Below are positions 1-5,358 of a stretch of DNA of 5,358 bases, in pieces. The DNA is taken from NCBI GenBank assembly GCA_964477065.1, contig CAYZCU010000036.1, positions 1 to 5,358 of the forward strand, in the 5' to 3' direction. Below the pieces are notes generated by a model. It saw only the letters and a program-made list of their open reading frames with translations, had not been told where the DNA came from and did not search any database. Every line of letters starts with the position of its first letter. The stretch's first letter is position 1. Position numbers and translations under genes: made by a program. Origin of the DNA: 2-02-FULL-43-11-A sp964477065 (lineage in GTDB: Bacteria; Patescibacteriota; Microgenomatia; UBA1406; HO2-37-13b).

Positions 1-607
1 CATATACATCTGCATTTTCAATCGCTATCTCTGTTTCGCGAACAATGTGATCAAAGTAGTTTTCATAAAACAGTGAGAAGGAGACAATACGCTTCGAGCG
101 AGACTCATGCGTGAAGAGCAACGTATTATTTTTTTCAAGGACATACCCATAGCGACCGTTGATTATAGTTTCATTTTTGGGTGTGACAAATTCACATCTG
201 TTGATCCAGTGGGTAAAGAGCGGGGCAACGAGGAAGTTGAATATATAGCCCTTAAGAGACATATATGCCTCTGTTGGAAAATGCGTATAGTAGAAACTCT
301 TCTTTCCCATCCCATGGGTATAGTCCATAAATGATGTGTTAAAGAAGACATCAGCATCACGTGTGAGCATTTTTAGACGATACTCATCATTCCATACCCA
401 TTTAAAGGTCACACCTTTAAGATCGATATGCAGTTTGGAATGAATTTTACGGGTATCAAATTCCTTGCCACCAACAAGGGTTACTGCATAGCCTTCATCA
501 CGGAGTATTCGTGCGATACTACATGCGACAACTTCCCCGCCACCGAGGCTTTCCAACCATTTATCATAGACAACAGCAGTTTTTTGTTGGCGGTTTTTAT
601 TTTTCAT
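1..607 (-). CDS. GT4-type glycosyltransferase, N-terminal part (runs off left edge)
   Basis: The reading frame is open from ATG at 607 (reading leftward) to the window edge, giving 202 complete codons and no stop. The N-terminus has the Rossmann-like start of GT-B glycosyltransferases: a strand with AVVYDKW (residues 11-17), then the glycine-rich loop LGGGE (21-25), a helix, and a second strand AVTLVGG (41-47). A segment SFYYTHFPTE (104-113) resembles the YxHFP stretch of family GT4 enzymes. Such enzymes transfer a sugar from a nucleotide-sugar to a lipid-linked or growing glycan at the inner face of the membrane; the donor and acceptor here are unknown. The catalytic C-terminal domain with the EX7E motif lies outside the window. 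The start overlaps the upstream GT2 stop as ATGA (604-607), so the two are probably translationally coupled; no Shine-Dalgarno is seen. Residues about 136-180 look like an extra beta-rich segment. The GT-B fold call is firm; the GT4 assignment is by resemblance. Confidence 0.82.
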   Translation of the reverse strand, partial: MKNKNRQQKTAVVYDKWLESLGGGEVVACSIARILRDEGYAVTLVGGKEFDTRKIHSKLHIDLKGVTFKWVWNDEYRLKMLTRDADVFFNTSFMDYTHGMGKKSFYYTHFPTEAYMSLKGYIFNFLVAPLFTHWINRCEFVTPKNETIINGRYGYVLEKNNTLLFTHESRSKRIVSFSLFYENYFDHIVRETEIAIENADVY

Positions 608-1965
608 AGTGATTTGATAAGCCACTTTCCGTGTCGCAAATCTGCGTACACTCCTTCTCGTTGTTTACGAGTCGTATGTATTTTTCTATATTGAAGGTAC
701 TTTGGTAATGACATGATGAGTGATCCTGCGACCTTGAGGTATTGAATATCTTTGATCCAATGGCGTCTCTGAAAGATATGACTCATGAGTCGACCACAAG
801 CTACATATGTAAAATCAAACCATTCAGAGAGAAAAATTCGCATGGGAAAATGATGAGCGATATGGACAAGTCGCCCTTTCTCTGCATGATAGATAAAAAA
901 TGGTGACCACTCTTCACTTGAAAGGGCATGCATGTGTCTCACACATGCTTTCGGTTGATATACCGTGATATAGCCATACATTCGTGCCCGTTCGCACATA
1001 TCGACATCTTCATAGTACATAAAAAAATCCCGACTCAAGAAGCCAATTTTTTCAAGATGCGACATGCGAAATAACACAGCTGCACCACATGAGGCATATA
1101 CTTCCTTCGGTGTATCGTATTGTCCTGCATCTATCTCATAATCTTGTCCGTAGTATCTCACGACAGCTCCAATATCTCGTCCACTGCCATTATCATAAAC
1201 CACGATGCCCGCATTTTGGATCTTAGTAAGGCGCTCTTCCTGTTTGATACGTGTTGTGTCAAGAGTGATGTTCAGCATAAATCCATTGGTCTCTTTGGTG
1301 TATGTTGTATGTACAATGCTTGGATGGGGTGCAACACTCATATACTCTTCAGGTTTCTCCACGGGGGGTGCGATGATGTGGCACGTGAGTTTGATCGTTG
1401 AGGCTTCACCAATTGGATGCAGGGGGACGTGAAGCTGATACCGGCCATCAACAAATGTATGCATAATTCTGATACCACGGCGCGTGTATGCAAGCAAATT
1501 CCCTTCATCGAGGCTCGTTTCCACATTGGCATATCCTATGTTTGAATGAAGTGTGAGCATGAAAAAATGAGGGAACAGCTGAATTTTTGAGTTGACTGAA
1601 AAGATCTGAGGATCAGCATCTGCAGTTTTGACAAGTTCATGTATCCAATTTTTATCGACGATGACATCATTGTTGAGTAAGATACAATAGTCGCCCTTTG
1701 CAACTTCATATCCTTTCGTATTGCCCCCTGCAAAGCCATCATTCGTATCACTGAGGACAAGACGAAGCTGCGGATAGGTTTTTTGAAGTTTTTTAAGCAC
1801 CTGCACACTCCCATCAGTGGAGTTGTTATCAACCACAATAACTTCATATTCAGCCCGAGGATACGCAGATGCATAAACAGACTTTAAGGTTGTTGCAATA
1901 ACGTTTTCGCCATTATAGTTGAGGATGATAACTGATGCATTTGGTTTTTTTGTGAGAGCTGACAT
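604..1965 (-). CDS. Family 2 glycosyltransferase (rhamnosyltransferase-like, COG1216 type) with internal insert
   Basis: This 453-residue protein has the GT-A fold hallmarks of GT2. They are SVIILNYNG (11-19), VVDNNSTDGS (44-53), NDGFAGGN (75-82), the LLNND motif (97-100) that stands for the metal-binding DXD, CGAAVLFR (293-300) and the acceptor-site motif FFMYYEDVD (314-322), with a conserved His at 344. There is no membrane segment in the catalytic part; the C-terminal region (about 365-440) is basic and aromatic and may lie on the membrane surface. GT2 enzymes of this kind add a sugar, often rhamnose, to cell-wall or surface polysaccharide from a nucleotide-sugar donor; the exact sugar is not readable. 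The protein is longer than the usual 300-350 residues because about 110-120 residues (roughly 131-249) separate the two halves of the catalytic domain. It is first in a leftward operon with the GT4-type gene. The ATG at 1965 is preceded by GAGGG only one base away, too close for a normal Shine-Dalgarno. Confidence 0.92.
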   Translation of the reverse strand: MSALTKKPNASVIILNYNGENVIATTLKSVYASAYPRAEYEVIVVDNNSTDGSVQVLKKLQKTYPQLRLVLSDTNDGFAGGNTKGYEVAKGDYCILLNNDVIVDKNWIHELVKTADADPQIFSVNSKIQLFPHFFMLTLHSNIGYANVETSLDEGNLLAYTRRGIRIMHTFVDGRYQLHVPLHPIGEASTIKLTCHIIAPPVEKPEEYMSVAPHPSIVHTTYTKETNGFMLNITLDTTRIKQEERLTKIQNAGIVVYDNGSGRDIGAVVRYYGQDYEIDAGQYDTPKEVYASCGAAVLFRMSHLEKIGFLSRDFFMYYEDVDMCERARMYGYITVYQPKACVRHMHALSSEEWSPFFIYHAEKGRLVHIAHHFPMRIFLSEWFDFTYVACGRLMSHIFQRRHWIKDIQYLKVAGSLIMSLPKYLQYRKIHTTRKQREGVYADLRHGKWLIKSL

Positions 1966-1972
1966 ACCCTCA

Positions 1973-1978
1973 ATTGTA
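1973..1978 (-). promoter_or_regulatory. -10 element (TACAAT) of the leftward GT operon
   Basis: On the minus strand TACAAT matches the sigma-70 consensus TATAAT at five of six positions. Seven bases separate it from the GT2 ATG at 1965. The usual distance from -10 to the initiation site would put +1 at 1966 or 1965, so the mRNA would have essentially no leader. The -35 region (AAAGTC at a 17-base spacing) is a poor match. Confidence 0.5.
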
Positions 1979-2009
1979 CTACACTTTCATTTTCAGACTT
2001 TCTCTAGTG

Positions 2010-2015
2010 TAGAAT
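2010..2015 (+). promoter_or_regulatory. -10 element (TAGAAT) of the ABC export operon
   Basis: TAGAAT matches TATAAT at five of six positions and ends five bases before the ATG at 2021. Transcription would start at about 2021-2022, directly on the start codon. The first three bases of the hexamer are the end of the AGTGTAG arm of the inverted repeat, so a protein bound there would cover the promoter. No convincing -35 is visible. Confidence 0.5.
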
Positions 2016-2020
2016 AAAGC

Positions 2021-2758
2021 ATGGGAATGATTCAGGCAGAACATGTACACAAGTACTTTCACTATCAGCATCAGCGTACTCTGAAAGAGTTGGTCCAGGC
2101 TCTTGCACGTCGTCAAAAGACGCGAGAATATGTCCATGCGCTCAACGATGTCTCATTTACGATTAGTCCTGGTGAGACTGTCGGTATCATAGGCAAAAAC
2201 GGAGCTGGAAAATCAACATTACTGCAAATGATTGCAGGTGTATCTTCTCCAACTTCAGGTGAGCTGACCGTGGAAGGACGTATAGCTCCCTTTATTTCTC
2301 TCGGAGCTGGTTTTCATCCTGAGCTGACTGGATACGAAAATATTATCCTCAATGGAGTCATCTTGGGACTTTCTGAAAAGGAGATCAAAAGTAAGATACC
2401 TGAAATCATTGCCTATTCTGAGATTGACACCCATTTTATCGAGACACCTGTTAAGTACTATTCTTCAGGTATGTATTTGAGATTGGCTTTTTCTGTCGGC
2501 GTCTTCACCCATCCAGATATTCTCCTGATTGATGAAATACTTGCAGTTGGAGATGCCCAATTTAACAAAAAATGTTTTAAGACCCTTCGTGAATTTCAAG
2601 CGCAGGGAGTGACGATCGTCTTTGTATCACATAGCGCCCAGCAGGTTGCCAGCTTTTGTGATAGGGTGATCTATATGAAGCATGGCGCTGTTGCCTATGA
2701 TGGACCAACAAAAAAAGGATTAGCACTTTTTGATAAAGATCTTAATGAGAAAATATAA
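2021..2758 (+). CDS. Polysaccharide-export ABC transporter ATP-binding protein (Wzt/TagH/KpsT type)
   Basis: This 245-residue protein is the nucleotide-binding subunit of an ABC-2 exporter for lipid-linked glycans, working at the cytoplasmic face with the permease encoded next. Walker A is GKNGAGKST (58-66), Walker B is ILLIDE (167-172) and the switch His is H204 in VSHS. The ABC signature is the degenerate YSSGM (147-151), and the LGAGFHPELTGYENI segment (94-108) is also present; both are typical of O-antigen and teichoic acid exporters. The N-terminus carries the family's extra stretch (about 12-38) before the ALNDVSF strand. The protein ends soon after the ATPase core, so it lacks the C-terminal carbohydrate-binding domain of long Wzt proteins and resembles KpsT-like forms. 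The start at 2021 fits the -10 element; a second in-frame ATG at 2027 (MIQAEHV) is an alternative. Its last 14 bases overlap the permease gene. The family is firm; the exported glycan is unknown. Confidence 0.95.
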   Translation: MGMIQAEHVHKYFHYQHQRTLKELVQALARRQKTREYVHALNDVSFTISPGETVGIIGKNGAGKSTLLQMIAGVSSPTSGELTVEGRIAPFISLGAGFHPELTGYENIILNGVILGLSEKEIKSKIPEIIAYSEIDTHFIETPVKYYSSGMYLRLAFSVGVFTHPDILLIDEILAVGDAQFNKKCFKTLREFQAQGVTIVFVSHSAQQVASFCDRVIYMKHGAVAYDGPTKKGLALFDKDLNEKI

Positions 2759-3506
2759 CGAACTTTTAAAACATATTGCACTGCGTGAAATCAAATCGCG
2801 CTATAAGCAATCCTTTCTCGGGTTCTTCTGGGTAATCTTGAATCCGTTTTTCCAGATGCTTATCATGAGCTTCGTCTTTTCATTTATTGTGAAGTTTAGC
2901 ACCCCTGGTGTCCCCTATACCGTTTTTATTTTATGCGGATTGTTGCCCTGGATATTTTTGACCAATTCGACAACATCCGCGACAGATGCGTTTGCAGGAA
3001 ATGGCGAACTCATCAAAAAAATATATTTTCCTCGAGAAATATTTGTGCTTGGAACTGTTGCGGCGAAGGCGGTTGATTTCTTCTTGGCATGTCTTTTGCT
3101 TCTGGGTCTCATGCTCTTTTATCATCTTCCATTGACGTTTGCATTGCTGTATCTCATCCCGATTTTTGCTATTCAGTTTCTCTTTGTATATGCACTTTCA
3201 CTGATTTTAGCAACACTGAATCTTTTCTACCGTGACATCAAATATCTTTATGCGCTTGTTTTGCAATTGTGGTTTTATGTCACACCAATCATCTATGCGA
3301 CCGAATTTTTCCCAGCAAAGTGGCGATGGATTTTCAAGTTGAACCCGATGTCTGTTATTATCAATGCCTATCGAGAGGTTATCATTAATGGATCTGCGCC
3401 TTCAATGTCAAGTATGCTTATTGCAACAGGAATATCACTCTTCTTACTGGGCTGTGCATACATGATATTCAAAAAGCTCGAAGGGTCATTTGCTGATATA
3501 GTCTAA
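2745..3506 (+). CDS. Polysaccharide-export ABC transporter permease (Wzm/TagG type, ABC-2 family)
   Basis: The membrane subunit has 253 residues from the ATG at 2745, close to the usual size of about 260. It begins with the amphipathic REIKSRYKQSFLGFFW segment (14-29) and runs straight into a first membrane helix, as in Wzm and TagG. Other family marks are KKIYFPREI (91-99), NLFYRDIKYL (159-168) and NPMSVIINAYR (200-210). About six hydrophobic segments are seen, near residues 31-50, 57-73, 101-125, 131-160, 168-186 and 222-242. With the ATPase it would form a channel that moves undecaprenyl-linked glycan across the cytoplasmic membrane. The frame stays open upstream to a TTG at 2730, but the ATG at 2745 gives the expected N-terminus. 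It overlaps the ATPase gene by 14 bases and has no Shine-Dalgarno, so translation is probably coupled. The family is certain; the substrate is not known. Confidence 0.94.
   Translation: MRKYNELLKHIALREIKSRYKQSFLGFFWVILNPFFQMLIMSFVFSFIVKFSTPGVPYTVFILCGLLPWIFLTNSTTSATDAFAGNGELIKKIYFPREIFVLGTVAAKAVDFFLACLLLLGLMLFYHLPLTFALLYLIPIFAIQFLFVYALSLILATLNLFYRDIKYLYALVLQLWFYVTPIIYATEFFPAKWRWIFKLNPMSVIINAYREVIINGSAPSMSSMLIATGISLFLLGCAYMIFKKLEGSFADIV
3494..3502 (+). promoter_or_regulatory. Possible internal extended -10 promoter before the GT-C gene
   Basis: TGATATAGT is an extended -10 (TGn followed by TATAGT, five of six matches to TATAAT). It lies inside the end of the permease gene and ends five bases before the ATG at 3508. 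It could give the GT-C gene its own leaderless transcript besides read-through from the operon promoter. The site overlaps coding sequence, so a chance match is quite possible. Confidence 0.35.
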
Positions 3507-3507
3507 T

Positions 3508-5202
3508 ATGTCTGGGAAGTCACAGCAGGTAGGAATGATGTGGGGACTTGGCATATTTGTACTTTTTTTGTATCTCACCGTAACCCATATTCAATGGGGA
3601 TTACCCTACCCATTTCATCCAGATGAGCGCAATATGGCGGATGCCGTTGTCAGGATGCAGTGTTCAGTCGATACTTTGCTCCATGCCCCCAGTGATTGCT
3701 GGAATCCAGAATTTTATGCGTATGGCCAAGCTCCACTGTTTTTAGCAAAGATTGGCATTGGAATGTGGCATTTTGTGATGGGGACTCACACAGCTGTGAC
3801 ATTTACGGAAGCGGTTACGGCACTACGATTACAGTCAGTCGTATGGGTCTTTTTAACTGGCATACTGATGTTTCAGCTCGTGAGATATGTATTACGATCG
3901 TATCAACCAACTTTCTATGAAAAAGTTGCCCTCTGTATACTCTGCTTTTTCCAACCATATATGGTCCAATATGCACACTTTGGAACGACTGAGGCAGTGC
4001 TGATGTTTCTGTACACACTTCTCGTGTGCTTGATTATCTGGAAGAAGCGTTTTTCACATGCTGTGTGGCCCATACTTGTTGGAATTGTTGTTGGCATTGC
4101 CGTGGGCATAAAGATTTCACTTCTTTCAAGCTTGCTTTTTGTACTGTATGAACTATATAGATCGTCAAAAAAGAATATAAAAAGTACCGTGTACACCATG
4201 AGTATCATCTGTATATGGGCAGGTACTGTGGCAGTATGTACATCATTTCAATCTTTATTGCATATGAAAGAATTCATTGGATCTATGACCTATGAGATCG
4301 GCGTTGGCAATGGATCAATTCCTGTCTTTTATACGCAACAATTTAAACATACGATCCCCTATCTGTTTCACATCATGCACGTGTTTCCCTACACTCTGGG
4401 AATCGGGATGTGTGTGTTGAGTTTTTTGGGATTGTGCATGAGTACCGTATCTGATAATAAAGCGTTGCATATCATTGCTCGCGCTAGCATCATATATTTT
4501 GCACTAAGTGGTGGGCTCTACATCAAATGGGCCCGTTTTATGGCTCCAATTATGCCACTTCTTACTGTACTGGGTAGTATCTTGCTTTATCGTGTGTATG
4601 CTTTTGTACGACACCACGCCGTCTCTCGTATCCTCGTTGGAACTGCCGGTGGTATATGTGTCGTGATCCTTATGATCCCAGCACTTGCATATGCACATAT
4701 CTATATGCAAGAAGATGTTCGATTTGAAGCATCAACATGGATGATGAAACACATTCCCCAAGATGCAGATGTTTTTCTTGAAACAGGGAATGTGATGGAT
4801 CTTCCTATTTCGGATACGCTTCCTCACTTTCATACGCATGTCATAGATATGTACGATGTTGCTGATCCAACTTCACAACGTGCAGTTACAGACACGTTGG
4901 CACAGTCAGAGTATGTTGTGATCGCTTCGCGTCGTGTTTTTACAAATTACGCATGTGCCCGTCCAGATAGTCCAAATCGTTCATGTCAAACAGAAAAGGA
5001 CTATCCATTTACAGCAAATTTTTATAAGAAATTGTTTAGTGGCACAGAATTTGAACTCATGAAAACATTTTCATCCTATCCTCAGATACGTATAGCGGGC
5101 AGAAAGATACTTGAATTTCCTGACGAATATGCGGAGGAAGCACACACTGTATTTGATCATCCTGTTATACGTATCTACAAACGAACGACTCCCACTGAAT
5201 GA
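3508..5202 (+). CDS. Multi-pass GT-C glycosyltransferase (GT39/PMT-like)
   Basis: This 564-residue protein has a hydrophobic N-terminal helix (about 12-28), then HPDE (37-40) in the first extracytoplasmic loop, the place and form of the catalytic Asp/Glu of GT-C enzymes that use polyprenyl-phosphate sugars. About eleven hydrophobic segments run to residue 397 and are followed by a soluble tail of some 165 residues, expected outside the membrane. The tail has RFEASTWMMKHIP (405-417) and ends in AEEAHTVFDHPVIRIYKR (542-559), features I associate with GT39-like proteins of CPR and related bacteria. Such enzymes add a sugar to a glycan, lipid or protein on the outer face. Cys52 and Cys64 in the first loop and Cys483 and Cys493 in the tail could form disulfides. 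It starts one base after the permease stop with no Shine-Dalgarno, so it belongs to the export operon. Donor and acceptor are unknown; the GT-C call rests on topology and the HPDE motif. Confidence 0.83.
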   Translation: MSGKSQQVGMMWGLGIFVLFLYLTVTHIQWGLPYPFHPDERNMADAVVRMQCSVDTLLHAPSDCWNPEFYAYGQAPLFLAKIGIGMWHFVMGTHTAVTFTEAVTALRLQSVVWVFLTGILMFQLVRYVLRSYQPTFYEKVALCILCFFQPYMVQYAHFGTTEAVLMFLYTLLVCLIIWKKRFSHAVWPILVGIVVGIAVGIKISLLSSLLFVLYELYRSSKKNIKSTVYTMSIICIWAGTVAVCTSFQSLLHMKEFIGSMTYEIGVGNGSIPVFYTQQFKHTIPYLFHIMHVFPYTLGIGMCVLSFLGLCMSTVSDNKALHIIARASIIYFALSGGLYIKWARFMAPIMPLLTVLGSILLYRVYAFVRHHAVSRILVGTAGGICVVILMIPALAYAHIYMQEDVRFEASTWMMKHIPQDADVFLETGNVMDLPISDTLPHFHTHVIDMYDVADPTSQRAVTDTLAQSEYVVIASRRVFTNYACARPDSPNRSCQTEKDYPFTANFYKKLFSGTEFELMKTFSSYPQIRIAGRKILEFPDEYAEEAHTVFDHPVIRIYKRTTPTE

Positions 5203-5235
5203 GCTTATTGAGGCAATCCATAGTATACTATATGC
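5203..5235 (+). promoter_or_regulatory. lepA: Short intergenic region with lepA promoter and no terminator
   Basis: These 33 bases separate the GT-C stop from lepA. No GC-rich hairpin with a T-run is present, so operon read-through into lepA is likely. A -10-like TATACT (5224-5229) lies in a perfect 12-base palindrome, ATAGTATACTAT (5220-5231). A GAGG at 5210-5213 is 22 bases from the ATG, too far for a Shine-Dalgarno. Confidence 0.55.
5224..5229 (+). promoter_or_regulatory. lepA: -10 element (TATACT) of lepA
   Basis: TATACT matches TATAAT at five of six positions. Six bases separate it from the ATG at 5236, so the usual initiation distance puts +1 on the A of the start codon. The hexamer at a 17-base spacing upstream (GAGCTT, 5201-5206) is a poor -35. 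Confidence 0.5.
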
Positions 5236-5243
5236 ATGCATAT
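5230..5243. repeat. Perfect 14-base palindrome over the lepA start codon
   Basis: ATATGCATGCATAT reads the same on both strands and covers the lepA ATG. It overlaps by two bases the 12-base palindrome at 5220-5231. It could be a protein-binding site, but its low-complexity alternation makes chance likely too. Confidence 0.45.
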
Positions 5244-5358
5244 CCGAAATTTTGCCATTATTGCCCATGTTGACCATGGAAAGTCTACCCTTGCGGATCG
5301 GCTTCTTGAATTGACGGGTGTTGTCGAGAAAAATCGTCACGACGAACAGCTTCTTGAT
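5236..5358 (+). CDS. lepA: Elongation factor 4 (LepA), N-terminal 41 residues (runs off right edge)
   Basis: The frame from ATG at 5236 stays open to the edge and encodes the start of a translational GTPase. IRNFAIIAHVDHGKST (residues 3-18) contains the G1/P-loop GxxxxGK[ST]. The following LADRLLELTG (19-28) and EQLLD (37-41) are the LepA pattern; TypA/BipA would read TTLVDKLL, and EF-G and RF3 differ more. LepA binds the ribosome and acts on elongating or initiating ribosomes using GTP. The remainder, including the G2-G5 motifs and the LepA-specific C-terminal domain, lies outside. Another ATG at 5232 is in a different frame that stops soon, so 5236 is the start. It has no Shine-Dalgarno but a -10 directly upstream. 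It is a housekeeping gene that marks the end of the glycan locus. Confidence 0.87.
   Translation, partial: MHIRNFAIIAHVDHGKSTLADRLLELTGVVEKNRHDEQLLD

Larger units (their letters stand above)
1966..2020. promoter_or_regulatory. Divergent promoter region between the two glycan operons
   Basis: This 55-base gap lies between two divergent start codons, so it must hold the promoters of both operons unless transcription comes from further away. It contains one TAnnnT -10-like hexamer per strand and a 7-bp inverted repeat, CTACACT (1979-1985) and AGTGTAG (2006-2012), separated by 20 bases. The arms sit just upstream of the leftward -10 and overlapping the rightward -10. No good -35 (TTGACA) match was found at 16-18 bases from either -10. 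The arrangement suggests shared control of both operons, but this is inference. Confidence 0.6.

Noticed and set aside
107..694. Open frames on the plus strand opposite the GT4 and GT2 genes
   Set aside because: They are antisense to genes with clear family motifs, and their translations show no recognisable domain.
930..948. Perfect inverted repeat GCATGTGT-CTC-ACACATGC, a possible hairpin
   Set aside because: It lies inside the GT2 coding sequence at a conserved stretch (CVRHMH), has no T-run and no gene end nearby, and is explained by codon content.
1120..1432. Plus-strand open frames within the GT2 insert region
   Set aside because: The minus-strand frame is continuous with GT2 motifs on both sides; the plus frames overlap each other and look like nothing known.
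1966..1971. GAGGG before the GT2 ATG as a Shine-Dalgarno
   Set aside because: Only one base separates it from the ATG, much less than the usual 5-9, and it lies where transcription would start.
2730..2744. TTG at 2730 as permease start
   Set aside because: The ATG at 2745 gives the normal Wzm-like N-terminus and a shorter overlap; neither start has a Shine-Dalgarno, so the commoner codon is preferred.
604..5202. Alternative genetic code with UGA as glycine (as in some CPR groups)
   Set aside because: UGA ends both the GT2 gene and the GT-C gene exactly where the proteins are expected to end, and no in-frame UGA interrupts any gene.
1..5358. CRISPR array, tRNA, insertion sequence or phage elements
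   Set aside because: No spaced direct repeats, cloverleaf-like segments, transposase motifs or terminal inverted repeats were seen; nearly all bases are coding.

Overview
The window looks like bacterial chromosome carrying a cell-surface glycan locus next to a housekeeping gene. It has moderate GC, very dense coding and tight gene junctions. Starts are ATG, and UGA is used as a stop by two clear genes, so the standard bacterial code applies. The style of the glycosyltransferases, the multi-TM GT-C protein and the short LepA-like N-terminus suggest a Candidate Phyla Radiation (Patescibacteria) genome. This is inference by resemblance; no rRNA or taxonomic marker is complete here.

Layout. The left part (1-1965) is read leftward. 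A GT2 glycosyltransferase comes first (1965 to 604), followed with a 4-base ATGA overlap by a GT4-type glycosyltransferase that runs off the left edge. A 55-base divergent intergenic region (1966-2020) separates this from a rightward operon: a Wzt/TagH-type ABC ATPase (2021-2758), an overlapping Wzm/TagG-type permease (2745-3506), and, one base later, a 564-residue multi-pass GT-C (GT39/PMT-like) glycosyltransferase (3508-5202). After 33 bases the N-terminus of elongation factor 4 (lepA) starts at 5236 and runs off the right edge.

How the genes work together (inference from families). The two cytoplasmic glycosyltransferases would extend a lipid-linked glycan. The ABC-2 transporter would flip or export it. 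The GT-C protein would add a sugar from a polyprenyl-phosphate donor on the outer face of the membrane. The final polymer and the sugars cannot be read from the sequence.

The most unusual signal is regulatory. No start codon in the window has a well-placed Shine-Dalgarno sequence. Four starts (GT2, ABC ATPase, GT-C and lepA) have a TAnnnT -10-like hexamer ending 5-7 bases before the ATG, which would place transcription initiation at or within a base or two of the start codon, giving leaderless mRNAs. The divergent promoter region also has a 7-bp inverted repeat tied symmetrically to the two -10 elements. Both cytoplasmic glycosyltransferases appear to carry extra beta-rich segments inside their catalytic folds.
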